From the NCBI GenBank assembly GCA_026982555.1, contig JALSGT010000141.1, positions 1 to 44,415 of the forward strand: a DNA stretch of 44,415 bases. Reading direction: 5' to 3'. This document shows, piece by piece, positions 27,380 through 34,958 of the stretch (position 1 is its first letter; each line of letters starts with the position of its first letter). A model generated the notes under the pieces. That model had not been told where the DNA came from and ran no database searches. It saw nothing but the letters and a program-made list of their open reading frames with translations. The position numbers were made by a program, and so were the translations under genes. The stretch comes from Chromatiales bacterium. Lineage in GTDB: Bacteria > Pseudomonadota > Gammaproteobacteria > SZUA-152.

Positions 27380-28954
27380 ATGCAGGAAATTATTCAACTA
27401 ACACTGAACTATCTTCGCGGGATATGGCGTTTCAGATGGTACGCGATGCTGCTGGCATGGGTGATACCCATGATTGGCTGGGTTGTTATATCGAAGATTC
27501 CCGATCAATACGCGGCTAATGCTCGCGTACTTGTGGACACTGATTCCATTTTGCGACCATTGTTGCGCGGGCTTACCGTGGAGACCAATGTTCAACTGCG
27601 ATTGGGGTTGATGACCCGTACGTTATTGAGTCGGCCTAACCTGGAAAAGGTGGCCCGTATGACGGATCTTGATTTGCATGCGAAAACGCCGGATGAGATG
27701 GAGGCATTGTTGGATGATCTATCAAAAAAAATCCGCATTAGCAGTGCCAGAGGGGCTAATCTTTATACGATTTCATACACTCACTCTGATCCGGAAATGG
27801 CGAAAGAAGTTGTTAGGTCGCTGTTAACTATTTTTGTGGAAAATACCCTGGGTGATACCCGGCAGGATTCTGATGCGGCGCAAAAGTTTCTTGGCCAGCA
27901 AATAATGGAATATGAGAAACGGCTTGTCGAAGCAGAGAATCGTATCAAGGAATTCAAGCGGAAGAATGTTGCATTGATGCCGCGGGCTGGTCAGGATTAT
28001 TTTGAATTGCTACAGGAATCCCGTGCGCGCCTGGAACAGGCAAAACTGGAATTGCAGGAAGTGACTAACCGGCGAGATGAACTCAGGCGACAACTTGTCG
28101 GTGAAGAACCGGTCTTTGGATTTGGAAACACCAAAGCCGTCAGCCATCAGCTGGATGGACGTATTTCCAAACTACAAGATCGACTGGATGATTTACTGTT
28201 GCAGTTTACCGAAGAGCATCCTGATGTTATTGCGGTCAGAACGATGTTGGAAAATATGGAAAATCAGCGTGAGCAGGATCAGAAAAACCCTGCGTTGAGT
28301 TTTCAGTCGAATGATCAATCGATGGAGCAAAACCCGGTTTACCAACAAACGAAAATTTCGCTCGGACAAGCTGAGGCGAGTGTCGTTTCTTTGCAGGCGC
28401 GGGTTAAAGAGTATGCCCAGCGGATTGATGAGCTGGCTTCAAAAGTTGACACCATTCCGGAGATCGAAGCACAGCTAAAGAGCTTGAATCGTGACTATGC
28501 GCTGAACAAAAGTAATTATGACATATTGGTTGGGCGTCTCGAATCGGCAAAATTGTCCGAAAAAGCAGAAAGAACGGGAGATGATGTTAAATTCAAAGTT
28601 GTAGATCCACCGCGAGTGCCGTCGCTGCCTTCTGGCCCGAATCGCCTGGCACTTGACACATTGGCGCTGCTTGCGGGTATTGCGGGTGGTATCGGGCTTG
28701 CGTTTCTTTTATCTCAAATCCGTCCGGCATTCTATGATCATCGCACCTTGCAGGAGTTTGCAGGGGTTCCGGTTTTTGGTGTTGTGAGCCGCTTATGGAC
28801 CCCTAAGCTGCTGCGACGCAAGCGCCTGGAATTTGCGGTTTTTGTGGGTGTCGGGATCGTTTTGCTCTTTGTGTATGGTGGTGTGATGTTATTTCAAAGC
28901 ATTGATTTTACTCAGGCTTCATTGCTGGCGGAAACATTGAAGGAAAAGATATGA
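27380..28954 (+). CDS. Polysaccharide chain-length determinant of the XrtA type (Wzz-like)
   Basis: The 524-residue inner-membrane protein has the Wzz layout. An N-terminal helix lies at about residues 19-40 after LTLNYLRGIWRFRW, a long periplasmic coiled-coil region spans about 150-420 (EKRLVEAENRIKEFKRKN, SRARLEQAKLELQEVTNRRDE), and a conserved proline-containing stretch (VVDPPRVPSLPSGPNR) precedes helices at about 430-450 and 485-510. Such proteins set polymer length together with the tyrosine kinase. Its stop overlaps the start of the kinase gene by four bases (ATGA), a sign of translational coupling. No kinase domain is fused to it. Confidence 0.93.
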   Translation: MQEIIQLTLNYLRGIWRFRWYAMLLAWVIPMIGWVVISKIPDQYAANARVLVDTDSILRPLLRGLTVETNVQLRLGLMTRTLLSRPNLEKVARMTDLDLHAKTPDEMEALLDDLSKKIRISSARGANLYTISYTHSDPEMAKEVVRSLLTIFVENTLGDTRQDSDAAQKFLGQQIMEYEKRLVEAENRIKEFKRKNVALMPRAGQDYFELLQESRARLEQAKLELQEVTNRRDELRRQLVGEEPVFGFGNTKAVSHQLDGRISKLQDRLDDLLLQFTEEHPDVIAVRTMLENMENQREQDQKNPALSFQSNDQSMEQNPVYQQTKISLGQAEASVVSLQARVKEYAQRIDELASKVDTIPEIEAQLKSLNRDYALNKSNYDILVGRLESAKLSEKAERTGDDVKFKVVDPPRVPSLPSGPNRLALDTLALLAGIAGGIGLAFLLSQIRPAFYDHRTLQEFAGVPVFGVVSRLWTPKLLRRKRLEFAVFVGVGIVLLFVYGGVMLFQSIDFTQASLLAETLKEKI

Positions 28955-29820
28955 GTTCTATCGAACGTATGGTTGAGAAGCTGAAATCATCGTCCTCCAC
29001 TGGAGGAGGGCAGCATAAGATGGTGGAACGAAAACCTGCTGGCAGAACACACCCGGTACCTGGTGATGCAGCAAAGCAACGCACAGCCGGTTTTATCGAT
29101 ATCGATATGAGAAAGCTGGAGAGTGTTGGTTTTATTGCCCCGCCTAAGGATCGTGCAAAACTGGCAGAAGAATATCGTCGAATCAAGAGGCCGTTGCTGA
29201 GCAATGCTTTTGGCAGGAATGCGGATGCTGTTGAGTTGGGAAATGTGATTATGGTTGCCAGTGCTATGTCGGGTGAAGGAAAAACATTCAATACCCTCAA
29301 CCTGGCCTTGAGCATGGCGAACGAAATGGATATTACCGTTCTGGTGGTCGATCTTGATGTTCTTAACCCGGCACTTACACGGTTGCTTGGGCTGGATGAA
29401 AAATCAGGGTTTACAGATGTACTCTCAGATCCTGATGTAACGCTTTCAGATGTCATTCTTTCTACTAATATGCCGAAGTTAAAGATATTGCCCGCCGGAA
29501 GCAGACATGCACAAGCAAACGAATTGTTGGCGAGTGAGCAAATGCAACGAGTGACCCATGAACTGGCAACACGTTATCCTGACAGAATTGTGATCTTTGA
29601 TGCCCCTCCTTTGTTGATGACCAGTGAAGCAAATGTGGTTGCAGGTTTGGTTGGCCAGGTATTGCTTGTTGTTGAGGCGGGTGAAACGCCGCAAAGCGCG
29701 GTTAAGGAAGCGGTGGCGTTGTTGGATGAGCGAAAAGTGATTGGTATTGTGCTGAACAAATACAAAGGCTCCGGCACGGGACAATACGGTGCTTATTATT
29801 GTGCGTACGGAGAGGAGTAA
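28951..29820 (+). CDS. XrtA-associated tyrosine autokinase (BY-kinase)
   Basis: The 289-residue cytoplasmic protein is a bacterial tyrosine kinase. Walker A is SAMSGEGKT (104-112), Walker A' is VVDLDVLNP and Walker B is VIFDAPPLL. The C-terminus carries a tyrosine cluster (Tyr279, 282, 283 and 286) for autophosphorylation. The N-terminal 60 residues are a low-complexity basic linker. Together with the Wzz-like protein encoded just upstream it would make a split version of the Wzc type. Cycles of phosphorylation usually set polymer length and export. The long gap before the next gene suggests that this sub-operon may end here. Confidence 0.93.
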   Translation: MSSIERMVEKLKSSSSTGGGQHKMVERKPAGRTHPVPGDAAKQRTAGFIDIDMRKLESVGFIAPPKDRAKLAEEYRRIKRPLLSNAFGRNADAVELGNVIMVASAMSGEGKTFNTLNLALSMANEMDITVLVVDLDVLNPALTRLLGLDEKSGFTDVLSDPDVTLSDVILSTNMPKLKILPAGSRHAQANELLASEQMQRVTHELATRYPDRIVIFDAPPLLMTSEANVVAGLVGQVLLVVEAGETPQSAVKEAVALLDERKVIGIVLNKYKGSGTGQYGAYYCAYGEE

Positions 29821-29836
29821 GGCCAGTGTTTTGTCC

Positions 29837-29872
29837 ATGTGATGATAATGATAATGCTCGCAATTATCACAT
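29837..29872. repeat. Inverted repeat in the 316-base gap before the outer-membrane protein gene
   Basis: ATGTGAT (29837-29843) and ATCACAT (29866-29872) are perfect complements 22 bases apart, and a bulged pairing can extend inward (ATAAT with ATTAT). It lies 17 bases after the kinase stop, so a transcript-end hairpin is possible. The rest of 29821-30136 holds no clear gene. An open frame extends upstream of the chosen start of the next gene but has no signal peptide. Confidence 0.3.
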
Positions 29873-30136
29873 AGGGCGATTACCGGAGTCTGTCGAATTC
29901 AGGATGAAACTGTTTGGCAGCTACGCCTGTGTTTTTCTGCCCTCTGCTTTTACACAGTCGTGCGAATAATCCGTTTTGGCCCATTTTTCGATCATTTTCG
30001 TTAAGCATGTGCAATGTTCGCCTCAAGTGATCAAAAAAATGGATTCAAAATGGCTTTTTCCCGCTACAGCCACCTGAGCCTGACAGGCTCCTGGTTCGTT
30101 ATGTTGGTGATTCTATACCGGACAAATAATGGCTAT

Positions 30137-31612
30137 ATGCGGTTATGTGTTCAGGCTTTGGTGATTGTTCCACTGGTTTTGATATCTGCACCTGTACTTG
30201 CAGCACAGTTATCATTTAAGCCTTCTCTGGAGATCAGGGAAACTTACACAGACAATGTGACCTTTAGTGATCCGGGCAAAGCGGATTTTATCACTGAGAT
30301 TAATCCAAGTTTAGCATTACAGGCTGATGGCAACAGATTGAATGCGAGTGTCGGATATACGTTACAAAATATTTTTTATGCGAAAGGGTCGCGTCGAGAT
30401 ACCCGGTTTCATAACCTGGCCGCTGATGCAACGGCAGAATTAATCAATGATTTTGCTTTTCTGAACCTGAAGGCCAGCGATTCGCAGCGAGTGATTTCAC
30501 CCGCCGGAGGGTTGCCGCTGGATAATCTCAACGCGGCTAATCGCACCGATGTTTCTGCCCGGAGTATCAAGCCATACTTTAAAAAGCGTTTCGGCGGAAA
30601 AGCAGAAGGATCGGCCAGTTACTCTTATGAAACGTTGACTTATGGGGGAGGTGCATCGGATGCAGAAATTGAAGCAGTGACTGTTGAGCTTGATAGTGGC
30701 CCTTCTTTTCGGCGTATGTCCTGGTCGCTGAGTTATTCGCAAAATACAACAAAAAGAGAAGAAACAAGTAATTACAGCAGGGAGTCATCTGCACTTCAGG
30801 CGAGTTATCAAATTAATAAAAAACTGGGTGCCTTGTTTCGCGCGGGTAATGAACGCAATGATCTCGCGACTCCTCAAAACCAGGGCTTTCGAAACGGTTC
30901 CTATTATGCCTCTGGTATCAGTATTACACCGCATTCAACGTTTCGGGTTGATTTGTTGTCAGGAAACCGGTTGGATACCGCATCCATTTCCTGGGCTCCC
31001 ACGCGCCGAAGCGCATTGGATATTTCGTGGAGAGACCAAAAAGTAGGGCTGAATCCGGGTAAGGTCTGGCAGGGAGCTTTTCGAGTGATTAATCGACGTG
31101 CGACCTGGCGTGCCAGTTATCTTGAAGATACAACTTCGGTACAGGGTTTGCAGAGTTTGGGTTCAGGCACTCAAGGTGCTCAATCGGCTAATTTATCTTC
31201 CTCAGCACTTCCTTTGTCTGATGAGCTTTTTTTACGCAAACGTGCGCAAATGGACTTTGGGTACAAAACAGCAAAAAGCCTGATTAGCGTCGCCCTGTAT
31301 AATGAGCGCAGGGAGTTACTTGTGAGCAACGACAATCAGCAGCTACGTGGAGGTACCGTTTCCTGGCGCTGGCGCTTTGCTGCCCGCACTACCATGTTGT
31401 TGCGTTTCCGGGGCTTGAAAAGTGAGTACCCTGATGGTGCTGGTGCCCGTGTGGGTGCAAATCTTCGCAGTACAGAGATTAACTTTTCCCGGAAAATGGG
31501 GCGAAGTGCGGAAGGTAGTGTCATGGTGAGAAGCACATCCCAGGATGGTCTGGCTGGTGGGCGAAGTTACGATGAAAAAAGACTCAGTGTTGGTGTGAAG
31601 TGGGGATTTTAA
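30137..31612 (+). CDS. PEP-CTERM/XrtA-associated outer-membrane beta-barrel protein (TIGR03016-like)
   Basis: The start at 30137 gives 491 residues beginning with a clear signal peptide (about residues 1-23, ending PVLAA). The mature part starts QLSFKPSLEIRETYTDNV, the family's usual opening. It continues with alternating aromatic and polar strands (ASYSYETLTYGGG, WSLSYSQNTTKRE, YYASGISITPHSTFRVDLLSG) and ends in a typical barrel-final strand (RLSVGVKWGF, terminal Phe). It is probably an outer-membrane barrel that takes part in polymer secretion. The position after the tyrosine kinase matches XrtA loci, but the ATPase gene that I expect next is missing. Longer starts back to 30014 are possible but would bury the signal peptide. 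Confidence 0.87.
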   Translation: MRLCVQALVIVPLVLISAPVLAAQLSFKPSLEIRETYTDNVTFSDPGKADFITEINPSLALQADGNRLNASVGYTLQNIFYAKGSRRDTRFHNLAADATAELINDFAFLNLKASDSQRVISPAGGLPLDNLNAANRTDVSARSIKPYFKKRFGGKAEGSASYSYETLTYGGGASDAEIEAVTVELDSGPSFRRMSWSLSYSQNTTKREETSNYSRESSALQASYQINKKLGALFRAGNERNDLATPQNQGFRNGSYYASGISITPHSTFRVDLLSGNRLDTASISWAPTRRSALDISWRDQKVGLNPGKVWQGAFRVINRRATWRASYLEDTTSVQGLQSLGSGTQGAQSANLSSSALPLSDELFLRKRAQMDFGYKTAKSLISVALYNERRELLVSNDNQQLRGGTVSWRWRFAARTTMLLRFRGLKSEYPDGAGARVGANLRSTEINFSRKMGRSAEGSVMVRSTSQDGLAGGRSYDEKRLSVGVKWGF

Positions 31613-31692
31613 CGTTTGCCAATGGTTTGCTTGGCCCTGCTGATCTCTAACGATAATCAGTACAATAAATCTACAAAAAGGAAATCTTTGTC

Positions 31693-32829
31693 ATGAATAC
31701 CTCCACGATTATGTGCGTGGTTGGCGCCCGACCCAACTTCATGAAAATTGCGCCGGTTATGCGGGCATTAAAAACGTCGTCCATCCTGAAACCCTGTTTG
31801 GTACACACCGGCCAACATTATGATGCGGCAATGAAACACGCTTTTTTTGATCAGCTGGATATTCCTGAGCCGGATGTAGACCTGGGCGTAGGCTCGGGGA
31901 CACATGCAGTGCAAACCGCAGAGATTATGCTGCGGTTTGAACCTGTGCTGGACGAATATAAACCGGCAGCTATTCTGGTGGTCGGTGATGTTAATTCCAC
32001 CATTGCCTGTTCGCTGGTAGCGGCAAAGAAGGGGATACCCGTTATTCATGTGGAAGCGGGCCTGCGCAGCTACGACCGGGAAATGCCCGAAGAGATTAAT
32101 CGGGTACTCACTGATCAGATTTCCGATTTACTTTTTATTACTGAGTCGGATGCGGTGGCCAACCTTGAACGGGAAGGAATTGATCGTACCCGGGTCCATT
32201 TTGTGGGTAACGTGATGATCGACACATTGCGTCATCAGTTGGACAGCGCTACTTTGCCGGAAAAAACTTTATCACATGTGGCCAACAGTGAGGCATTATT
32301 GGAAAATGGTTATGCTTTGTTGACATTGCATCGACCGTCCAATGTGGACGATTCAGATATTCTTGAACGTTTGCTGAAAACCATGCAAACCATCAGCACT
32401 CAATTACCCATTGTGTTTCCTGTTCACCCCCGTACTCAGGCGTGTATCGAAAAATCCGGATTGAATGATGTGCTGGACGGTGCTGCCATTACCCGGTTAA
32501 CCCCGCTGGGTTATAAGGAGATGCTGGGGTTAATGGCCAACGCGCGAATGGTGTTGACAGACTCTGGGGGGATTCAGGAAGAAACCACTGCGTTGGGTGT
32601 TCCTTGTATTACACTGCGTGAAAATACAGAGCGACCCATTACGGTTGAGCAGGGAACCAATACCATTGTAGGAACCGATTCTGAAGCAATTCTGGCGGCG
32701 TTCAATGACACAATGGAAACCGGCGGAAAGGCGGGGCAGGTACCGGACAAATGGGATGGTAAAGCGGCTCAGCGTATTATTGACGTTATCGAAAACTGGC
32801 TGAATATGGCCACCCCTCATCAGAGATGA
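31693..32829 (+). CDS. wecB: UDP-N-acetylglucosamine 2-epimerase (non-hydrolysing)
   Basis: WecB interconverts UDP-GlcNAc and UDP-ManNAc in the cytoplasm. The 378-residue product matches the usual 370-380. It has VVGARPNFMKIAPV at the N-terminus, HTGQHYD, VVGDVNSTIA, HVEAGLRSYDREMPEEINR, the LTLHRPSNVD catalytic histidine region, FPVHPRT and DSGGIQEE with LRENTERP near the end. The ATG follows AAAGGAAA. UDP-ManNAc could feed the polymer directly, or be oxidised to ManNAcA if the TviB-like enzyme accepts it. The gene is followed after four bases by the deacetylase, so they share a transcript. Confidence 0.95.
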   Translation: MNTSTIMCVVGARPNFMKIAPVMRALKTSSILKPCLVHTGQHYDAAMKHAFFDQLDIPEPDVDLGVGSGTHAVQTAEIMLRFEPVLDEYKPAAILVVGDVNSTIACSLVAAKKGIPVIHVEAGLRSYDREMPEEINRVLTDQISDLLFITESDAVANLEREGIDRTRVHFVGNVMIDTLRHQLDSATLPEKTLSHVANSEALLENGYALLTLHRPSNVDDSDILERLLKTMQTISTQLPIVFPVHPRTQACIEKSGLNDVLDGAAITRLTPLGYKEMLGLMANARMVLTDSGGIQEETTALGVPCITLRENTERPITVEQGTNTIVGTDSEAILAAFNDTMETGGKAGQVPDKWDGKAAQRIIDVIENWLNMATPHQR

Positions 32830-32833
32830 TCCA

Positions 32834-33676
32834 GTGACTCATCATACAATTACCAATTCAATGACTGTGGATGTGGAAGATTACTTTCAGGTTTCCGCTT
32901 TTGAAAAAGTTATTCCCCGCAGTGAATGGGACAACATTAGCGCACGAGTGGAGAAAAGTACCGAGCGGGTGCTTGATATGTTTGATGAAGCCAATGTGAA
33001 AGGTACTTTTTTTATGCTGGGTTGGGTGGCGGAGCGTTACCCGGGTTTGGTGAAGCGTATTGTTGCCGATGGCCATGAGTTGGCCAGCCATGGTTATTCA
33101 CATATACGTGTTGTCAATCAGAAGCCACCGGAGTTTTTTGACGATATTGTGCGTACTAAAAAATTACTGGAAGATATGTCCGGTCAGGAAGTGCGTGGTT
33201 ACCGTGCCGCAAGTTATTCCATTGGTGCCAAAAACCTCTGGGCACTCGATAAATTAAAAGAAGCAGGTTACGTTTACAGTTCCAGCATTTACCCCATTAA
33301 ACATGATTTATACGGTATGCCGGAGGCGCCGCGTTTTTCATTCCGGCCCCGTGGCGATGATGGCATTCTTGAAGTTCCGGTGACGACGGTGGAGGTGTTG
33401 AATAAAAAGCTTCCGTGTGGCGGCGGCGGTTATTTCCGGCTTTACCCTTATGCAGTTTCACGTATGGCTATGCGCAGAGTGAATCGGCATGATGGTCAGT
33501 CCGGTGTTTTTTATTTTCATCCCTGGGAAATTGATCCGGGACAGCCCCGCCAAAGAGGTATCAGTGCCAAAACACGATTTCGACATTATCTTAATCTTGG
33601 GCGCATGGAAAAACGGTTGAAAAGATTGCTCAGGGACTTTCAGTGGGATCGGATGGATAAGGTATTTCTCGAATAG
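32834..33676 (+). CDS. XrtA-associated polysaccharide deacetylase (NodB-like)
   Basis: The 280-residue product belongs to the polysaccharide deacetylase family (carbohydrate esterase 4 type). The N-terminal ITNSMTVDVEDYFQVSAF carries the metal-site aspartate region (DVED), HELASHGYSHI gives the metal-binding histidines, RGYRAASYSI is the usual third motif and FYFHPWEIDPGQPR closes the site. It would remove N-acetyl groups from amino sugars of the polymer. There is no signal peptide, so cytoplasmic action or non-classical export must be assumed. The start is a GTG four bases after the wecB stop; the extra residues before Met10 match the family, which supports that start over the ATG at 32861. 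Confidence 0.92.
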   Translation: MTHHTITNSMTVDVEDYFQVSAFEKVIPRSEWDNISARVEKSTERVLDMFDEANVKGTFFMLGWVAERYPGLVKRIVADGHELASHGYSHIRVVNQKPPEFFDDIVRTKKLLEDMSGQEVRGYRAASYSIGAKNLWALDKLKEAGYVYSSSIYPIKHDLYGMPEAPRFSFRPRGDDGILEVPVTTVEVLNKKLPCGGGGYFRLYPYAVSRMAMRRVNRHDGQSGVFYFHPWEIDPGQPRQRGISAKTRFRHYLNLGRMEKRLKRLLRDFQWDRMDKVFLE

Positions 33677-33731
33677 GGCACCTTTCCAAATTAAAAATAA
33701 AATGAGATATTGCACAGGAGCAGGATGGGAC

Positions 33732-34799
33732 GTGTCGGAAACATCAATAGAAATAAAAGAACTGGAGAGTCAATCGATACAGTGTTGGGATGCCTTTGTG
33801 GAGGCATGTCCTGAGGCCACGTTTTTTCATCGTGCGGGCTGGAAAAAGGCGATTGAAGAAGGTATGGGACATCGCGCCTATTTTTTGTATGCAGAGCGTA
33901 ATGGCAATATTGAAGGCGTATTACCGTTGGGACATGTCAAAAGTTTTCTGTTTGGTAATGCGCTGATGTCTGCACCCTTTTGTGTGTATGGAGGAATTGC
34001 CGCTTATTCAGATGCAGCACGCGTCGCGTTGCACCAAGCGGCAGAAAAGCTGGCACATCGTCTTGGCGTGGATTATCTCGAAATGCGCAATGCACAGTTT
34101 GCGCAGACTGAATTATCTGAGTCACAGCTGCCGAATGAAAACTGGCTGGAAAAAGAACTGTATGTGACTTTCCGAAAAGAAATTGACCCCGATGCGGAAA
34201 AAAATCTGCTTTCCATTCCACGTAAACAACGGGCCGTTGTGCGTAAAGGCATCAAAGCGGCACTCACCAGCGAAATAGATACGGATATTCATCGTTTTTA
34301 CGATGCTTATGCACAGAGCGTCAGAAACCTGGGGACACCGGTGTTTCCGAAAAAGTTTTTCACCGTGTTGCGTGATGTGTTTGGCGAGCATTGTGAAATA
34401 TTAACCGTGGTTAAGGAGGGGCGGCTCATCAGCAGCGTGATGAGTTTTTATTTTCGCGACGAGGTACTGCCTTATTATGGAGGCGGGACCAGTGAAGCAC
34501 GCACCGTTAAAGGCAATGATTTTATGTATTGGGAGCTTATGCGACGGGCAGGTGAACGCGGCATTCGCATTTTTGATTATGGACGCAGCAAGCTGGGCAC
34601 CGGGTCTTATAGCTTCAAGAAAAACTGGGGGTTTGAGCCTGAGCCTTTGAAATATGAATATCTACTGGTGAAAGCAAGTGAGATTCCAGATGTAAACCCA
34701 TTGAATCCCAAGTACCGATTATTTATCAATGCCTGGAAAAGGCTTCCTTTGCCTGTTTCAAAATTTGTGGGGCCATTTATTTCCCGCAATTTGGGATAG
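33732..34799 (+). CDS. FemAB-family protein of the XrtA/PEP-CTERM locus (GNAT-like acyl/aminoacyltransferase)
   Basis: The 355-residue product resembles the FemAB-like proteins of exosortase loci. It has the double GNAT-like fold signs: WDAFVEACPEATFFHRAGWKKAI near the N-terminus (in two stretches), YFLYAERNGNIEGVLPL, LSIPRKQRAVVRKG, LISSVMSFYFRDEVLPYYGGG and the C-terminal FDYGRSKLGTGSYSFKKNWGFE. Relatives transfer acyl or aminoacyl groups; the substrate here is unknown, perhaps the exopolysaccharide. I prefer the GTG at 33732 (MSETSIEIKEL) because AGGA lies six bases upstream; an in-frame ATG at 33702 lacks a ribosome site. It is the last gene of the plus-strand locus. The exosortase and glycosyltransferase genes expected nearby do not follow. 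Confidence 0.88.
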   Translation: MSETSIEIKELESQSIQCWDAFVEACPEATFFHRAGWKKAIEEGMGHRAYFLYAERNGNIEGVLPLGHVKSFLFGNALMSAPFCVYGGIAAYSDAARVALHQAAEKLAHRLGVDYLEMRNAQFAQTELSESQLPNENWLEKELYVTFRKEIDPDAEKNLLSIPRKQRAVVRKGIKAALTSEIDTDIHRFYDAYAQSVRNLGTPVFPKKFFTVLRDVFGEHCEILTVVKEGRLISSVMSFYFRDEVLPYYGGGTSEARTVKGNDFMYWELMRRAGERGIRIFDYGRSKLGTGSYSFKKNWGFEPEPLKYEYLLVKASEIPDVNPLNPKYRLFINAWKRLPLPVSKFVGPFISRNLG

Positions 34800-34876
34800 T
34801 ACCCCGGCCTTTAGGGTTGCCCTGAAAAAGCGCCACTTATCGTTATCTAAAGTACCGGCTGGTGGTACAGAGGAGC

Positions 34877-34908
34877 AGGACCATTCGCGGCGAGACGCGA
34901 ATGGTCCT
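34877..34908. terminator. Perfect 13-bp hairpin at the end of the exopolysaccharide locus
   Basis: AGGACCATTCGCG (34877-34889) and CGCGAATGGTCCT (34896-34908) pair perfectly around GCGAGA, between the convergent FemAB and beta-propeller genes. There is no T-run on either strand, so it would act as a barrier or RNA end stabiliser rather than a classic terminator. A second imperfect 8-bp hairpin (34942-34961) overlaps the stop codon of the beta-propeller gene. Confidence 0.5.
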
Positions 34909-34958
34909 GAATGTTGGCACAGACTCACTGAAGCTGATAATTAGTGCATAACAATGTA

